From contig CASYFC010000007.1 of NCBI GenBank assembly GCA_949482135.1, positions 36,922-100,921 on the forward strand: a DNA stretch of 64,000 bases, in the 5' to 3' direction. Position 1 is the first letter of the stretch; every line of letters starts with the position of its first letter. This document shows, in pieces, positions 53,657 to 62,390 of the stretch. The notes beneath the pieces were generated by a model. The model had not been told where the DNA came from and did not search any database. It worked only from the letters and a program-made list of their open reading frames with translations. This DNA comes from an uncultured Clostridia bacterium (GTDB lineage Bacteria; Bacillota; Clostridia; TANB77; CAG-508). The position numbers and the translations under genes were made by a program.

Positions 53657-53692
53657 AATCCCTATGTATTTAATTATACATAGGGATTATTT
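53657..53692. terminator. Bidirectional terminator between convergent genes
   Basis: 12-bp stem AATCCCTATGTA (53657-53668) with TACATAGGGATT (53677-53688), A/T-rich on both sides. It serves both the DUF2508 gene and glmS. Confidence 0.85.
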
Positions 53693-53695
53693 ATT

Positions 53696-55531
53696 TTATT
53701 CTACAGTAACTGATTTTGCTAAGTTTCTTGGCTTATCAACATCTAATCCTTTTTCTTTAGAAATATAGTAAGCAAGAATTTGTAAAGGTACAACTGAAAG
53801 AACAGGAGAGATAAGTGAATTTGTTTTTGGAATTGTAATTACTTCATCAAAATCATGATTTAACTCTTGATTTGTAACAATAAATGTTTTGGCGCCTCTC
53901 GTGACAACTTCTAAGATATTGCTTACAGATTTCTCAACTAGCATTCTATTTGTTAATACAGAAACAACAGTTACACCATTTTCAATTAAAGCAATAGCTC
54001 CATGTTTTAATTCACCAGAAGGATAAGCTTCTGAATGTATATAAGAAATCTCTTTTAATTTTAGAGAACCTTCTTGTGCAACAGAATAATCAATTCCTCT
54101 ACCAATGAAAAATACATCTTTTTCTTTATAAATCTTTTTTGCAAAAGCTTTAATTTTATCTGTGTTTTTTAACACTTCTTCAAGTTTTGATGGAAGAAGT
54201 AAAATATCATTTTTTAATTCTAAAGCTTTTTCTGCATTTTTTCCTAAGATTTCTGAAAAATAAATTGCTACAATTGCAAGTAAAACAATTTGAGAAGTAT
54301 ATGCTTTAGTAGAAGCAACAGCAATTTCAGGACCTGCATGAGTATATAAGGTATAATCAGCTTCTCTAGTTATAGAGGAACCTATAACATTTGAAATAGC
54401 AATTGTTTTTGCACCTTTAGATTTTGCGAGTTTCAATGCTGCAATTGTATCAGCAGTTTCACCAGATTGAGTAATAAATATACAAAGAGTTTTGTCATTT
54501 ATTAAAGGATTTCTATATCTAAATTCTGATGCTGCATCAACCTCTACTGGAACTTCGCATAATCCTTCAAAAATTGGTTTTGTTGCATATCCTGCATGCA
54601 TTGCAGTACCACAAGCAACAATAAATATTTTATTAATTGAATTTAAGTATTTTTTATCCAAATCTATATCTGGAAGAAGCGTTTTAGAATTTTTTGAAAT
54701 TCTAGATCCAATAGTTTCTCTAATAGATTTTGGTTGTTCGTTAATTTCTTTTAACATGAAATCAGGATAACCATCTTTCTCAGCGGCACCAGCATTCCAA
54801 GTAATATTTTGACACTCTTTATCTATTTTGTTTAATTCACTATCATAGAAATCGATTGAATCTCTTGATATAAATGCAAATTCATTATCATTTAAAAGAT
54901 AGAAATCTTTTGTAAAAGAAAGAATTGCTGGTATATCTGAACTTATATAATTTTCTTCAACACCTTTTCCTATAACTAAAGGGCTATCTTTTCTTACAAC
55001 AATCATATTGTCAGGATACATAGAAGATAAAATTTCTAAGGCATAACTTCCTTTTAACATTTTGCAGGCATTTGCAATTGCATCAAGAAAACGCATATTT
55101 CCAGTTTTTTTAGAAGATTCATAATAAAAATGAATTAAATTAGGAATAACTTCAGTATCTGTTTCAGATAAAAATGTATATTTATGAGATTTTAAAAAGT
55201 CTTTTAAATCAGCATAATTTTCTATTATTCCATTATGAACAACTGCAAAATTTTCTGAATTATCCATATGAGGATGAGAATTTGTACTAGAAGGTTTACC
55301 ATGAGTAGCCCATCTAGTATGACCAATTCCTAATGTACCTTTTAAGGAATCAATTCCTTTTGTATTATTTAGGTCGTTAACACGACCTTTATTTTTTACA
55401 ATTTTTAATCCATCATTTTCGATAGTTGCGATTCCTGCAGAATCGTAACCTCTATATTCTAGTCTAAAAAGACCATTTATTAATATTGGTTTTGCCTCTT
55501 TTTTTCCTATATAACCAACTATTCCACACAT
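53696..55531 (-). CDS. glmS: Glutamine-fructose-6-phosphate aminotransferase
   Basis: 611 residues. MCGIVGYIG places the N-terminal nucleophile Cys2 of the glutaminase domain (with GHTRWATHGKPSSTNSHPH). Two SIS domains follow (IFVACGTAMHAGYA, FITQSGETADTIAALKLAK) and the C-terminus ends KPRNLAKSVTVE. It makes glucosamine-6-P, the entry point to UDP-GlcNAc and the wall. The 5' UTR carries a glmS ribozyme that feeds back on GlcN6P. Confidence 0.97.
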   Translation of the reverse strand: MCGIVGYIGKKEAKPILINGLFRLEYRGYDSAGIATIENDGLKIVKNKGRVNDLNNTKGIDSLKGTLGIGHTRWATHGKPSSTNSHPHMDNSENFAVVHNGIIENYADLKDFLKSHKYTFLSETDTEVIPNLIHFYYESSKKTGNMRFLDAIANACKMLKGSYALEILSSMYPDNMIVVRKDSPLVIGKGVEENYISSDIPAILSFTKDFYLLNDNEFAFISRDSIDFYDSELNKIDKECQNITWNAGAAEKDGYPDFMLKEINEQPKSIRETIGSRISKNSKTLLPDIDLDKKYLNSINKIFIVACGTAMHAGYATKPIFEGLCEVPVEVDAASEFRYRNPLINDKTLCIFITQSGETADTIAALKLAKSKGAKTIAISNVIGSSITREADYTLYTHAGPEIAVASTKAYTSQIVLLAIVAIYFSEILGKNAEKALELKNDILLLPSKLEEVLKNTDKIKAFAKKIYKEKDVFFIGRGIDYSVAQEGSLKLKEISYIHSEAYPSGELKHGAIALIENGVTVVSVLTNRMLVEKSVSNILEVVTRGAKTFIVTNQELNHDFDEVITIPKTNSLISPVLSVVPLQILAYYISKEKGLDVDKPRNLAKSVTVE

Positions 55532-55574
55532 AAAAAAACCACCTTTCTTATAAAATGGGCATTAAATTTAAAGG

Positions 55575-55760
55575 TAGTATAGCTACCTCAAAACCCATTT
55601 TGTGAGTAGGGTGTAAGTATGATTAATTACTAGGATTTGTTATAGTATTTCTACTATTTTTTGAACTAGTATATGGTAATAATCAATACCACTAGAGCAT
55701 CCGCCGAGTATTTCGATAACTCTAGACCTCGTCAACTGTAAAGTTACAGTCCTGGCGCTA
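55575..55760 (-). ncRNA. glmS ribozyme (GlcN6P-activated)
   Basis: On the minus strand the hallmark blocks occur in order: AGCGCC at the cleavage site (A at 55759, G at 55758), GACGAGG, TTATCGAAAT and CGGCGGATGC, followed by a P4-type hairpin (CTCACAAAA...TTTTGAG). Binding of GlcN6P triggers self-cleavage, and RNase J then degrades the message. RNase J is encoded about 9 kb away in this window. Confidence 0.93.
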
Positions 55761-55823
55761 ACTATCTGTTTTGTAAAACTCCTTTCTAAAAATAACTTAC
55801 ACTGTATAACCTATTTCTACTCT

Positions 55824-55852
55824 ATAATATGTGAAATATTCATAAATGTCAA
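55824..55852 (-). promoter_or_regulatory. Promoter of glmS
   Basis: Minus strand: TTGACA (55847-55852), 17-nt spacer, TATTAT (55824-55829), about 65 nt before the ribozyme cleavage site. Confidence 0.85.
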
Positions 55853-55881
55853 TTAAAATTTATGGGAAATAAAATTTTCTA

Positions 55882-55910
55882 TTGTAAAAAAAATCTTCAA
55901 ATGCTATAAT
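55882..55910 (+). promoter_or_regulatory. Promoter of the 55945-60535 gene string
   Basis: TTGTAA (55882-55887), 17-nt spacer, TATAAT (55905-55910) with TGC extended -10. Divergent from glmS. Confidence 0.75.
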
Positions 55911-55944
55911 TCAAGTAGAATTTTAATATTTGAAAGGGAAAAAT

Positions 55945-56253
55945 ATGAACGAAATTAAAGTACCACAAAAAGGAATGAAAACAAAAAACTCAGAAGAAAA
56001 ATATTTGGTAACTAGTGTTATTTCAGAAGAAAATAAAAAAGAATATTTTTTATTTAGTGATGGAAATTTATATGAAAAAGATAATGAAGGAAATTTAGTA
56101 AAACTTGACAATGTATCTCCTGAAAGCAGAAAAATAGTAGAAAAAATTATGGAGAATTTTAAACCAGGAAAAACAGATGTTATTAGAAATCAAAATAATT
56201 TTCAGAAAAGAAATAATTTAACAGATATTGATGTAGATTATCCTGAATTATAA
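55945..56253 (+). CDS. Unknown protein, 102 aa
   Basis: ATG 55945 with SD GAAAGGG. A short Lys/Glu-rich soluble protein with a beta hairpin (EYFLFSDGNLYEKDNEGNLV) and a C-terminal disordered part. It starts a run of plus-strand genes ending with uvrC and a DUF4180 gene. No family recognised. Confidence 0.6.
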   Translation: MNEIKVPQKGMKTKNSEEKYLVTSVISEENKKEYFLFSDGNLYEKDNEGNLVKLDNVSPESRKIVEKIMENFKPGKTDVIRNQNNFQKRNNLTDIDVDYPEL

Positions 56254-56298
56254 GTTACTAATTATTAAAAAACGTAAGTAAAAAGGAAAAAAGAACAA

Positions 56299-57819
56299 AT
56301 GTCAAAAAGAAAATATGAGAGTAAAAAATTAAAAAAGTATTTTGAAAAATATGTTAAACAATTAACTGTTGAAGATAAATATAAGCCAATGCTTGTTGAT
56401 ATATTAATGAGAAGAGCAGATACATTTGATTTATCAAATGATGAAATTAGACAAGATGTAGTGTCTCTAATTTATAATTTAGATAGTATTGTTGTGGGTC
56501 AAATGCCACAAGAATTTGAAACAGCATGGGGGATTTATACTCCATGGGATAAGGAAGTTACAATATCAGAATCTTTGATGGATACTGAACAAGATACAGC
56601 AAAAATATATCAAACAATAACACATGAAATATATCATGCTTTAGCAAGGGATAAAAATGGTAATGATAGAATGGCTGGATATAATTCAATTACTGGAGAA
56701 TATAATTCAGCACTTTTAGAAGCTATTGTTGAAAAGTCTTCTTACAGAGCTGTTTTTGGAAATGATAGGCAAGATAATGTATACTATAATAAATGTGCTA
56801 GAGGATATAGCGATATAACATTTATAGTTGATGTTTTAGAAGCAACCTATGGCGTTAGCGAAAAAGAATTTCTAAAAAATGGAATAATGGGAAGAGAAAA
56901 ATTAGCTGAATTTTTAGCAGAACGTTCTGGAGAAACACCAGAATCAGCATATACATTTCTAGATTCAATTGAAGCTAACTATGCATTGGTGCATCATTCA
57001 TTATATCCATTAGAAGACCAACAAATTAGCCCATATCAGAGATCTTTGAATTTAGAAAATGGATTAACTGGAATTTACAATCTTTGTGAAAGTAAAATGG
57101 CAGAAAGAATTGCAAATTCTAGATATGAAATTACCTCTTTTGAAGATATAGACAATTTAAATGATGAATTAAGATATGATCATAATAAATTAACTGCAGT
57201 TATGAATGAAAGACTTGATTATTTTTCAAGAAGATATAATCATAGCTTAATGAAGAATGTCTATAATAGAGTAGCATTTAATAGATATGATACAGTTTTA
57301 AGAGTAAACAATATAAATGATTTAATTGAAGCAGCTCCTAATTTTTCTGATGAAACCAATTTTATGAACGCATTTTTATGGGCTGCTGATGGAAAATTGT
57401 CAAATTTGCCTCCAAATGTAATATCATCATATGGAATAAATATAAATTTAGATTACATGCTCCCAGTAACTCAAGAAATTTTTGATCGAGCTTTAGAGGA
57501 AGATGTTACTCATGAATATGATAATTCTAAAGTACCAAAATTATTTAAAAAATTTAAAAATAATGATAAGGGATTTTTTAGGAGTGGATTAGATAAAATA
57601 AAGAACTTATTTTTTAGGAAAGACCAAAAACTTCTTTCAGTAGGTGGAAACCAAGTATCTCAAGATACACAACCTCTAGAAATAAATACAATATTTCCAC
57701 AGTTAACAAAAGAAGAACAGGAAATGTACAATAGTCAAGTAATGCAAGCAGTAGAAAGTTTAGATAAAAATAAAACTACAGAAGAGGTAAGCAAAGGCTT
57801 AGAAAATGAAGATAGATAA
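56299..57819 (+). CDS. Zincin-like protein, 506 aa
   Basis: No signal peptide. ITHEIYHALARD (about 111-122) carries HExxH, and the downstream ALLEAIVEKSSYRAVFG (about 140) could supply a third Glu ligand as in gluzincins. The rest is helical, with a basic stretch near 405-435 (KLFKKFKNNDKGFFRSG) and a disordered tail. I recognise no named peptidase family. It sits 15 nt before hpt. Confidence 0.7.
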   Translation: MSKRKYESKKLKKYFEKYVKQLTVEDKYKPMLVDILMRRADTFDLSNDEIRQDVVSLIYNLDSIVVGQMPQEFETAWGIYTPWDKEVTISESLMDTEQDTAKIYQTITHEIYHALARDKNGNDRMAGYNSITGEYNSALLEAIVEKSSYRAVFGNDRQDNVYYNKCARGYSDITFIVDVLEATYGVSEKEFLKNGIMGREKLAEFLAERSGETPESAYTFLDSIEANYALVHHSLYPLEDQQISPYQRSLNLENGLTGIYNLCESKMAERIANSRYEITSFEDIDNLNDELRYDHNKLTAVMNERLDYFSRRYNHSLMKNVYNRVAFNRYDTVLRVNNINDLIEAAPNFSDETNFMNAFLWAADGKLSNLPPNVISSYGININLDYMLPVTQEIFDRALEEDVTHEYDNSKVPKLFKKFKNNDKGFFRSGLDKIKNLFFRKDQKLLSVGGNQVSQDTQPLEINTIFPQLTKEEQEMYNSQVMQAVESLDKNKTTEEVSKGLENEDR

Positions 57820-57834
57820 AATAAGAGGTGTTAT

Positions 57835-58362
57835 ATGGACGAAATAATGAGAAAATTAAAAGTAATGTATACAGAAGAACAAATACAAAAAAGAATACAA
57901 GAAATGGCAGAACAACTTGATAAAGATTATCAAGGAAAAGATTTAATTGTTATTTCTGTATTAAAAGGTGCAATATTTTTCTCTGTTGATTTAGTAAAAA
58001 AGATGAAAACACCTGTAATATTTGATATGATGCAAGTATCAAGTTATCAAGGAACACAAAGTACAGGAAATGTTATTATAAAAAAAGATTTAGATGAAGA
58101 TATATCTGGAAAAGATGTTTTAATTCTTGAAGATATTATAGATACAGGATATACACTTCAATATTTGAAAGAATATTTACAAACTCTAAATCCAAGTTCT
58201 TTGAAAATAGCTGTACTTGCAGATAAAAAGGAAAGAAGAGAAATTGATGTAGATATTGACTATACAGGTTTTGAAATAGAAAACAAATTTATTGTTGGAT
58301 ATGGATTTGATATAGATCAAAAATATAGAAATATACCGTATATAGGATATATTGAAGAATAA
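57835..58362 (+). CDS. hpt: Hypoxanthine phosphoribosyltransferase
   Basis: 175 residues. VISVLKGAIFFSVDLVKKM and the PRPP loop VLILEDIIDTGYTLQYL (about 98-114) identify the purine salvage enzyme, which makes IMP or GMP. SD AGAGGTG. In Firmicutes it is usually beside tilS and ftsH; here it precedes uvrC. Confidence 0.94.
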   Translation: MDEIMRKLKVMYTEEQIQKRIQEMAEQLDKDYQGKDLIVISVLKGAIFFSVDLVKKMKTPVIFDMMQVSSYQGTQSTGNVIIKKDLDEDISGKDVLILEDIIDTGYTLQYLKEYLQTLNPSSLKIAVLADKKERREIDVDIDYTGFEIENKFIVGYGFDIDQKYRNIPYIGYIEE

Positions 58363-58375
58363 ATTGGAGATATAG

Positions 58376-60166
58376 ATGTTTGATATTGAAGAAGAATTAA
58401 AAAAGCTTCCTGAAAAACCAGGGGTTTATTTAATGCATGACAAAGATGATACTATTATATATGTAGGAAAAGCAATTGTCCTTAAAAATAGAGTAAGACA
58501 ATATTTTAGAAAAACTAATAAAACACCAAGAATTGAGAAAATGGTTTCTTTAATAGATCATTTTGAATATATAGTAGTCGGAAGTGAAGATGAAGCATTA
58601 ATATTAGAATGTAATTTAATAAAAAAATATAGACCAAAGTTTAATGTTTTACTTAAAGATGATAAAACATATCCATATATAAAGGTTGATGTTAAAGCTG
58701 ATTATCCAACTGTATTTATGACTAGAAAAGTTACAAATGATGGTGCAAAATATTTTGGACCATATCCGAATGTTGGAAGTGCCAAGGAAATGGTAAGTTT
58801 TATTAAAGAAAAATTTCAAATAAGACAATGTAAAAATTTCAAAAATCAAGATAGAGCTTGTTTGAACTATCATATAAAAAAATGTTTAGCACCCTGTATG
58901 GGATATATTTCAAAAGAAGAATATAAAAAACAAATAGATCAAATATGTTTATTATTAGATGGAAAAATAGATAGTATAATAAAAAAATTAGAAGAGGAAA
59001 TGAAAGAATATTCTAAAAATCTAGAATTTGAAAAGGCGGCAGCTATAAGAGATAGAATATTAGCAATTGAAAGAGTATCTGAAAAGCAAAAAGTATCTAA
59101 TATTTCTGAAAATAACATAGATGTAATAGGTTTATACAAAAACGAAGTTACAGTATGTATAGAAATATTTTTTATTAGAAATAGTAAAATGATAGGAAGA
59201 GAACACTATTTTTTTGATGAACTTAAAGATATGGAAGAAGAGGAAATAGTATCTGGTTTTATAAAACAATATTATATGGATATGGACAAAAAGAATTTTC
59301 CAAGTAAAATAATGCAAAGATATCAATTAGAAGATAAAGAAGCAATTGAAAAATGGCTGTCTGATCTTGGAAATAGAAAAGTTGAAATAAAATGTCCTCA
59401 AAAAGGTGAAAAATTAAGATTTGTTGAAATGGCAGAACTTAATAGTAAAATAACATTAGAAAATAAAATGAAAGATAAAACAGAAATACTATCAGAATTA
59501 AGAGATGTTTTAGAATTAGAAGCTTTACCACTAAAAATAGAAAGTTTTGATATATCTAATATTTCTGGAAACTTTATAGTTGCTGGAATGTGTGTTGCAC
59601 AAAATGGTGTTATAAAAAGAAATTTATCAAGAAGATTTAAAATAAAAACAGTATTCGGGCAAGATGATCCAAGATGTATGCAAGAAGTTGTAACAAGAAG
59701 ATTAAAACATTCAATAGAAAATCCAAAAGGAGGGTTTGGAACTTTGCCAGATTTAATATTAGCAGATGGAGGAATTACTCAAATAAGAGCAATCAAAAAC
59801 GCAATGAATCAAGTTGGAGTTGAAATTCCTGTTTTTGGAATGGTAAAAGATGATAAACATGCTACAAGAGCTCTTATAAATGAAGAAAGAGAAGAATTTG
59901 AAATTTCAGAAAACTTATTTAATTTTATTACAAATCTTCAAGATGAAGTTCACAATACAGCAATAGAGTATCACAGAAAAGTTCGTGATAAAGAAATGAC
60001 AAAATCAAAATTAGATTATATAGAAGGAATAGGAGAGAAGAAAAGAACTGCCTTACTTCAAAAGTTTGGTAGTGTAAGCAATATTAAAAAAGCATCAATA
60101 GAAGAGTTAATGTTAGTAAAAGGAATTAATCTAGAACTTGCACAAAGATTAAAAGATGAGTTATAG
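58376..60166 (+). CDS. uvrC: UvrABC system protein C
   Basis: 596 residues. The GIY-YIG nuclease domain (PGVYLMHDKDDTIIYVGKA, about 15-33) makes the 3' incision. The Cys-rich segment is RACLNYHIKKCLAPCMGYI, the UVR motif that contacts UvrB is FEKAAAIRDRILAIE, and the RNase H-like domain (FDISNISGNFIVAGMCVA, ILADGG) cuts 5'. HhH motifs (LDYIEGIGEKKRTALLQKFG) close the protein. Full length. Confidence 0.97.
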   Translation: MFDIEEELKKLPEKPGVYLMHDKDDTIIYVGKAIVLKNRVRQYFRKTNKTPRIEKMVSLIDHFEYIVVGSEDEALILECNLIKKYRPKFNVLLKDDKTYPYIKVDVKADYPTVFMTRKVTNDGAKYFGPYPNVGSAKEMVSFIKEKFQIRQCKNFKNQDRACLNYHIKKCLAPCMGYISKEEYKKQIDQICLLLDGKIDSIIKKLEEEMKEYSKNLEFEKAAAIRDRILAIERVSEKQKVSNISENNIDVIGLYKNEVTVCIEIFFIRNSKMIGREHYFFDELKDMEEEEIVSGFIKQYYMDMDKKNFPSKIMQRYQLEDKEAIEKWLSDLGNRKVEIKCPQKGEKLRFVEMAELNSKITLENKMKDKTEILSELRDVLELEALPLKIESFDISNISGNFIVAGMCVAQNGVIKRNLSRRFKIKTVFGQDDPRCMQEVVTRRLKHSIENPKGGFGTLPDLILADGGITQIRAIKNAMNQVGVEIPVFGMVKDDKHATRALINEEREEFEISENLFNFITNLQDEVHNTAIEYHRKVRDKEMTKSKLDYIEGIGEKKRTALLQKFGSVSNIKKASIEELMLVKGINLELAQRLKDEL

Positions 60167-60181
60167 AGAAAGAATAGAAAA

Positions 60182-60535
60182 ATGAAAACGAAAATTATAA
60201 ATAATATAGCAGTAGTTAATAGTAATGATGTTATAATAAAAGATGTTCAGTCAGCAATTGATTTTATTATGACTATAAAATATGAAACAAACTGTAGTAA
60301 AATAGCATTAAATAAAAGTGCAATTGTAGAAGACTTTTTTATATTAAGTAAAGGAATAGCAGGAGAAATATTGCAAAAATTTATAAATTATCAAACAAAA
60401 TTTGCTATATATGGAGATTATTCAAAATATACAAGTAAACCATTAAAAGATTTTATATATGAAAGTAATAATGGAAAAGATGTATTTTTTGTAGAAAATG
60501 AAGAAGAAGCAATAAAAATGTTAAATAAAGAATAA
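60182..60535 (+). CDS. DUF4180 protein
   Basis: 117 residues. IINNIAVVNSNDVIIKDVQS, LSKGIAGEILQKFINYQ and KFAIYGDYSKYTSKPLKDFI match the DUF4180 pattern, an alpha/beta (STAS-like) family of unknown function. It starts 15 nt after uvrC, so probably cotranscribed with it, then a terminator follows. Confidence 0.8.
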   Translation: MKTKIINNIAVVNSNDVIIKDVQSAIDFIMTIKYETNCSKIALNKSAIVEDFFILSKGIAGEILQKFINYQTKFAIYGDYSKYTSKPLKDFIYESNNGKDVFFVENEEEAIKMLNKE

Positions 60536-60606
60536 ATACAACTTACAATTATATATAATTTGCTATGACTATTACTATATTTACAAATACTTTTTAAATA
60601 AAAATA

Positions 60607-60645
60607 AAAAGAGATGAATTTGGGTTTAAATTCATCTCTTTTGGT
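60607..60645 (+). terminator. Terminator of the uvrC gene string
   Basis: 15-bp stem AAAAGAGATGAATTT (60607-60621) with AAATTCATCTCTTTT (60628-60642). Confidence 0.85.
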
Positions 60646-60829
60646 GCAGATGTACGCTACAAAACGCTTGAAAATGTAATAAAATTAATAACTTGAATAA
60701 GTGGTGGGTGGTAAAATGGGAAAATTTTAAAAGTATCAATAAATAATTGTAGCTAATGTTAAATATGTATTATTTAATTTAAAAATATATTTTATTAAAA
60801 ATGGCAAAAATGTGTAGCCACATTTTCGC
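60646..60829. other. Intergenic stretch with no supported gene
   Basis: No start/SD/ORF combination is convincing. A terminator-like hairpin AAAATGTG/CACATTTT (about 60807-60826) oriented for the minus-strand secreted-protein gene is the only structure I see. Confidence 0.5.
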
Positions 60830-60847
60830 CACAAACACTGAGGAAAC
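60830..60847. repeat. Inverted repeat, left copy
   Basis: An 18-nt sequence matching the inverse of 61420-61437 at 17 positions. The pair brackets a single secreted-protein gene. Confidence 0.7.
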
Positions 60848-60884
60848 AGGTTGTTAGTTCCTATAAAATTACACTAATTTTGCT

Positions 60885-61397
60885 TTAGTTCCAAAGCCAG
60901 CACATTAACCTCATACCTTTTTCATTATTATAGCAGAGGTAATCGACTTGGAAATCATCTCCAAAAGTGACGGTTTTGTCTAACACATAATCTTTATCTT
61001 CTGAGGCAAATGGAGTAGTTGCAGTACCAATATAACCACCATCTTTATGCCTCAGACTCATTTGAGCATATGCAAAACCATAACTGGATTCAACTTTAAA
61101 TGTTATGTGTGCGGTTCCCCAAAAAGATTTGGAAATATAAAATGTTCCGTCTTGCCTATCAGAAGGTTCTACCCATGCATAGGCATAATCCATAGTATAC
61201 GGAGATATGCCGTCAGCAAGAGCTTGTGATTCCGACCGGTAAAAAGTAACATTATCTTCCTTTGCGATAATTACCGCATCATCAGGCAGTCCATTGCAAT
61301 CAGTGCCTTCGGTTGCCGCAAAAGCAGACATATAAGTCATTGCAAGAACCATTGCGAAACATACAAAAAACGATGCCAATTTCTTAAAAGTCTTCAT
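60885..61397 (-). CDS. Small secreted protein, 170 aa
   Basis: A signal peptide (about 1-28, ASFFVCFAMVLAMTYMSAFA) is followed by about 142 extracellular residues, beta-rich and aromatic (YAYAWVEPSDRQDGTFYIS, HITFKVESSYGFAYAQMSLR), with three Cys in the mature part (C33 near the start, C157 and C166 near the end). No anchor or catalytic motif. It has higher GC than its neighbours and is bracketed by 18-nt inverted repeats. Function unknown. SD GGAGG. Confidence 0.75.
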   Translation of the reverse strand: MKTFKKLASFFVCFAMVLAMTYMSAFAATEGTDCNGLPDDAVIIAKEDNVTFYRSESQALADGISPYTMDYAYAWVEPSDRQDGTFYISKSFWGTAHITFKVESSYGFAYAQMSLRHKDGGYIGTATTPFASEDKDYVLDKTVTFGDDFQVDYLCYNNEKGMRLMCWLWN

Positions 61398-61419
61398 AAA
61401 GTACCTCCATTTTCTGTAA

Positions 61420-61437
61420 GTCTCCTCAGTGTTTGTG
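61420..61437. repeat. Inverted repeat, right copy
   Basis: Partner of 60830-60847, located in the 5' UTR of the secreted-protein gene. Confidence 0.7.
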
Positions 61438-61505
61438 TATCAGTTTGTTTTAAAAATTCTTGCTAACAAACTAGTATATAGCATTCTATAAAAATACCAG
61501 ATGTA

Positions 61506-61533
61506 ATTATAGCACGTTTTATAAAAATTTCAA
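61506..61533 (-). promoter_or_regulatory. Promoter of the 60885 secreted-protein gene
   Basis: Minus strand: TTGAAA (61528-61533), 16-nt spacer, TATAAT (61506-61511) with TGC extended -10. Confidence 0.75.
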
Positions 61534-61534
61534 G

Positions 61535-61563
61535 TTGATATGAATAAAGATATATGTTATAAT
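61535..61563 (+). promoter_or_regulatory. Promoter of the 61629 gene
   Basis: TTGATA (61535-61540), 17-nt spacer, TATAAT (61558-61563). Its -35 box is one base from the -35 box of the divergent minus-strand promoter. Confidence 0.75.
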
Positions 61564-61628
61564 ATATACAGAAATATATATTATAACTAATGATAAAATG
61601 TAAATTGTCTAAAGCAGGGGGGATTTAT

Positions 61629-62339
61629 ATGAAAAAAATCAATAATTCTAAATTAAAAATATTATTTATCATAATTATTGTTGCTATTAGTATTGTTTTT
61701 TTACATTTTGTAAGAAATGCAATAATAATAAATTCTTTAATAAATAAGGCGTCTAAATATGAAAATATAAATAATTATCATTTAGTATGGTCAACGTATA
61801 GCAATGAAGAAATTACTATTTTTGATGTATATTATAAAGATGAAAAATATAAACAAATACTTACAAGTTATAACTATAATAGATTTATAAATGATGAAAT
61901 ACTACCAACCAAAACATTATTATATCGTGATGAAACTGGGAAGGAAATGCTATATCTTTATAATGAAAACATATTAAATATTAACAATACTAGTAGTGAA
62001 AACTTCATTTCGCCACAAAATATGTCACATATAGCTATGATTAAAAGCTCTACTATGCAATTTATATTAACTTGTCTTAATTCATTTATTACTTCAGCAG
62101 AATGCAATAATGTTAAAGCGTATAAAATGTCATCTATTATAGGATACTCAGATATAACATATATTAATAAAGAAACAGGATTAACTTTAAGAAGTATTTC
62201 AGGATATAGCTATGAAAATGATATTGAAAGAAAGCATCTAGATTGTGTTTCTGATATTATTTATGAATTTGATACTGTAACAGATGAAAATATATCAGCC
62301 CCTAATACAGAAGGATTTACTATAAAAGAAAATCAATAA
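61629..62339 (+). CDS. Single-pass membrane protein, unknown
   Basis: 236 residues. After a short basic N-terminus there is one helix (about 9-32, LKILFIIIIVAISIVFLHFV), then an extracytoplasmic domain with YHLVWSTYSNEEITIFDVYY and ITYINKETGLTLRSISGYSY, which resembles outer-membrane-lipoprotein-like beta sheets of Gram-positive anchored proteins. ATG 61629 with SD GGGGGG; core-like codons. Family not recognised. Confidence 0.7.
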   Translation: MKKINNSKLKILFIIIIVAISIVFLHFVRNAIIINSLINKASKYENINNYHLVWSTYSNEEITIFDVYYKDEKYKQILTSYNYNRFINDEILPTKTLLYRDETGKEMLYLYNENILNINNTSSENFISPQNMSHIAMIKSSTMQFILTCLNSFITSAECNNVKAYKMSSIIGYSDITYINKETGLTLRSISGYSYENDIERKHLDCVSDIIYEFDTVTDENISAPNTEGFTIKENQ

Positions 62340-62390
62340 TATTAAAATCATGATGAATGTACACTAGATTATATATAGGAGATATTGCAT

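Noticed and set aside
60646-60829. Possible tail of a recombinase gene (short frame around 60650-60690)
   Set aside because: The frame is too short, has no start or SD, and no motif of any integrase family.
26563-61511. TTGAAA...TGCTATAAT promoter form shared by several cassette genes as a private regulon signal
   Set aside because: Core genes such as gltX (47473-47501) and the 55945 gene (55882-55910) use the same extended -10 form, so it is general to the genome.
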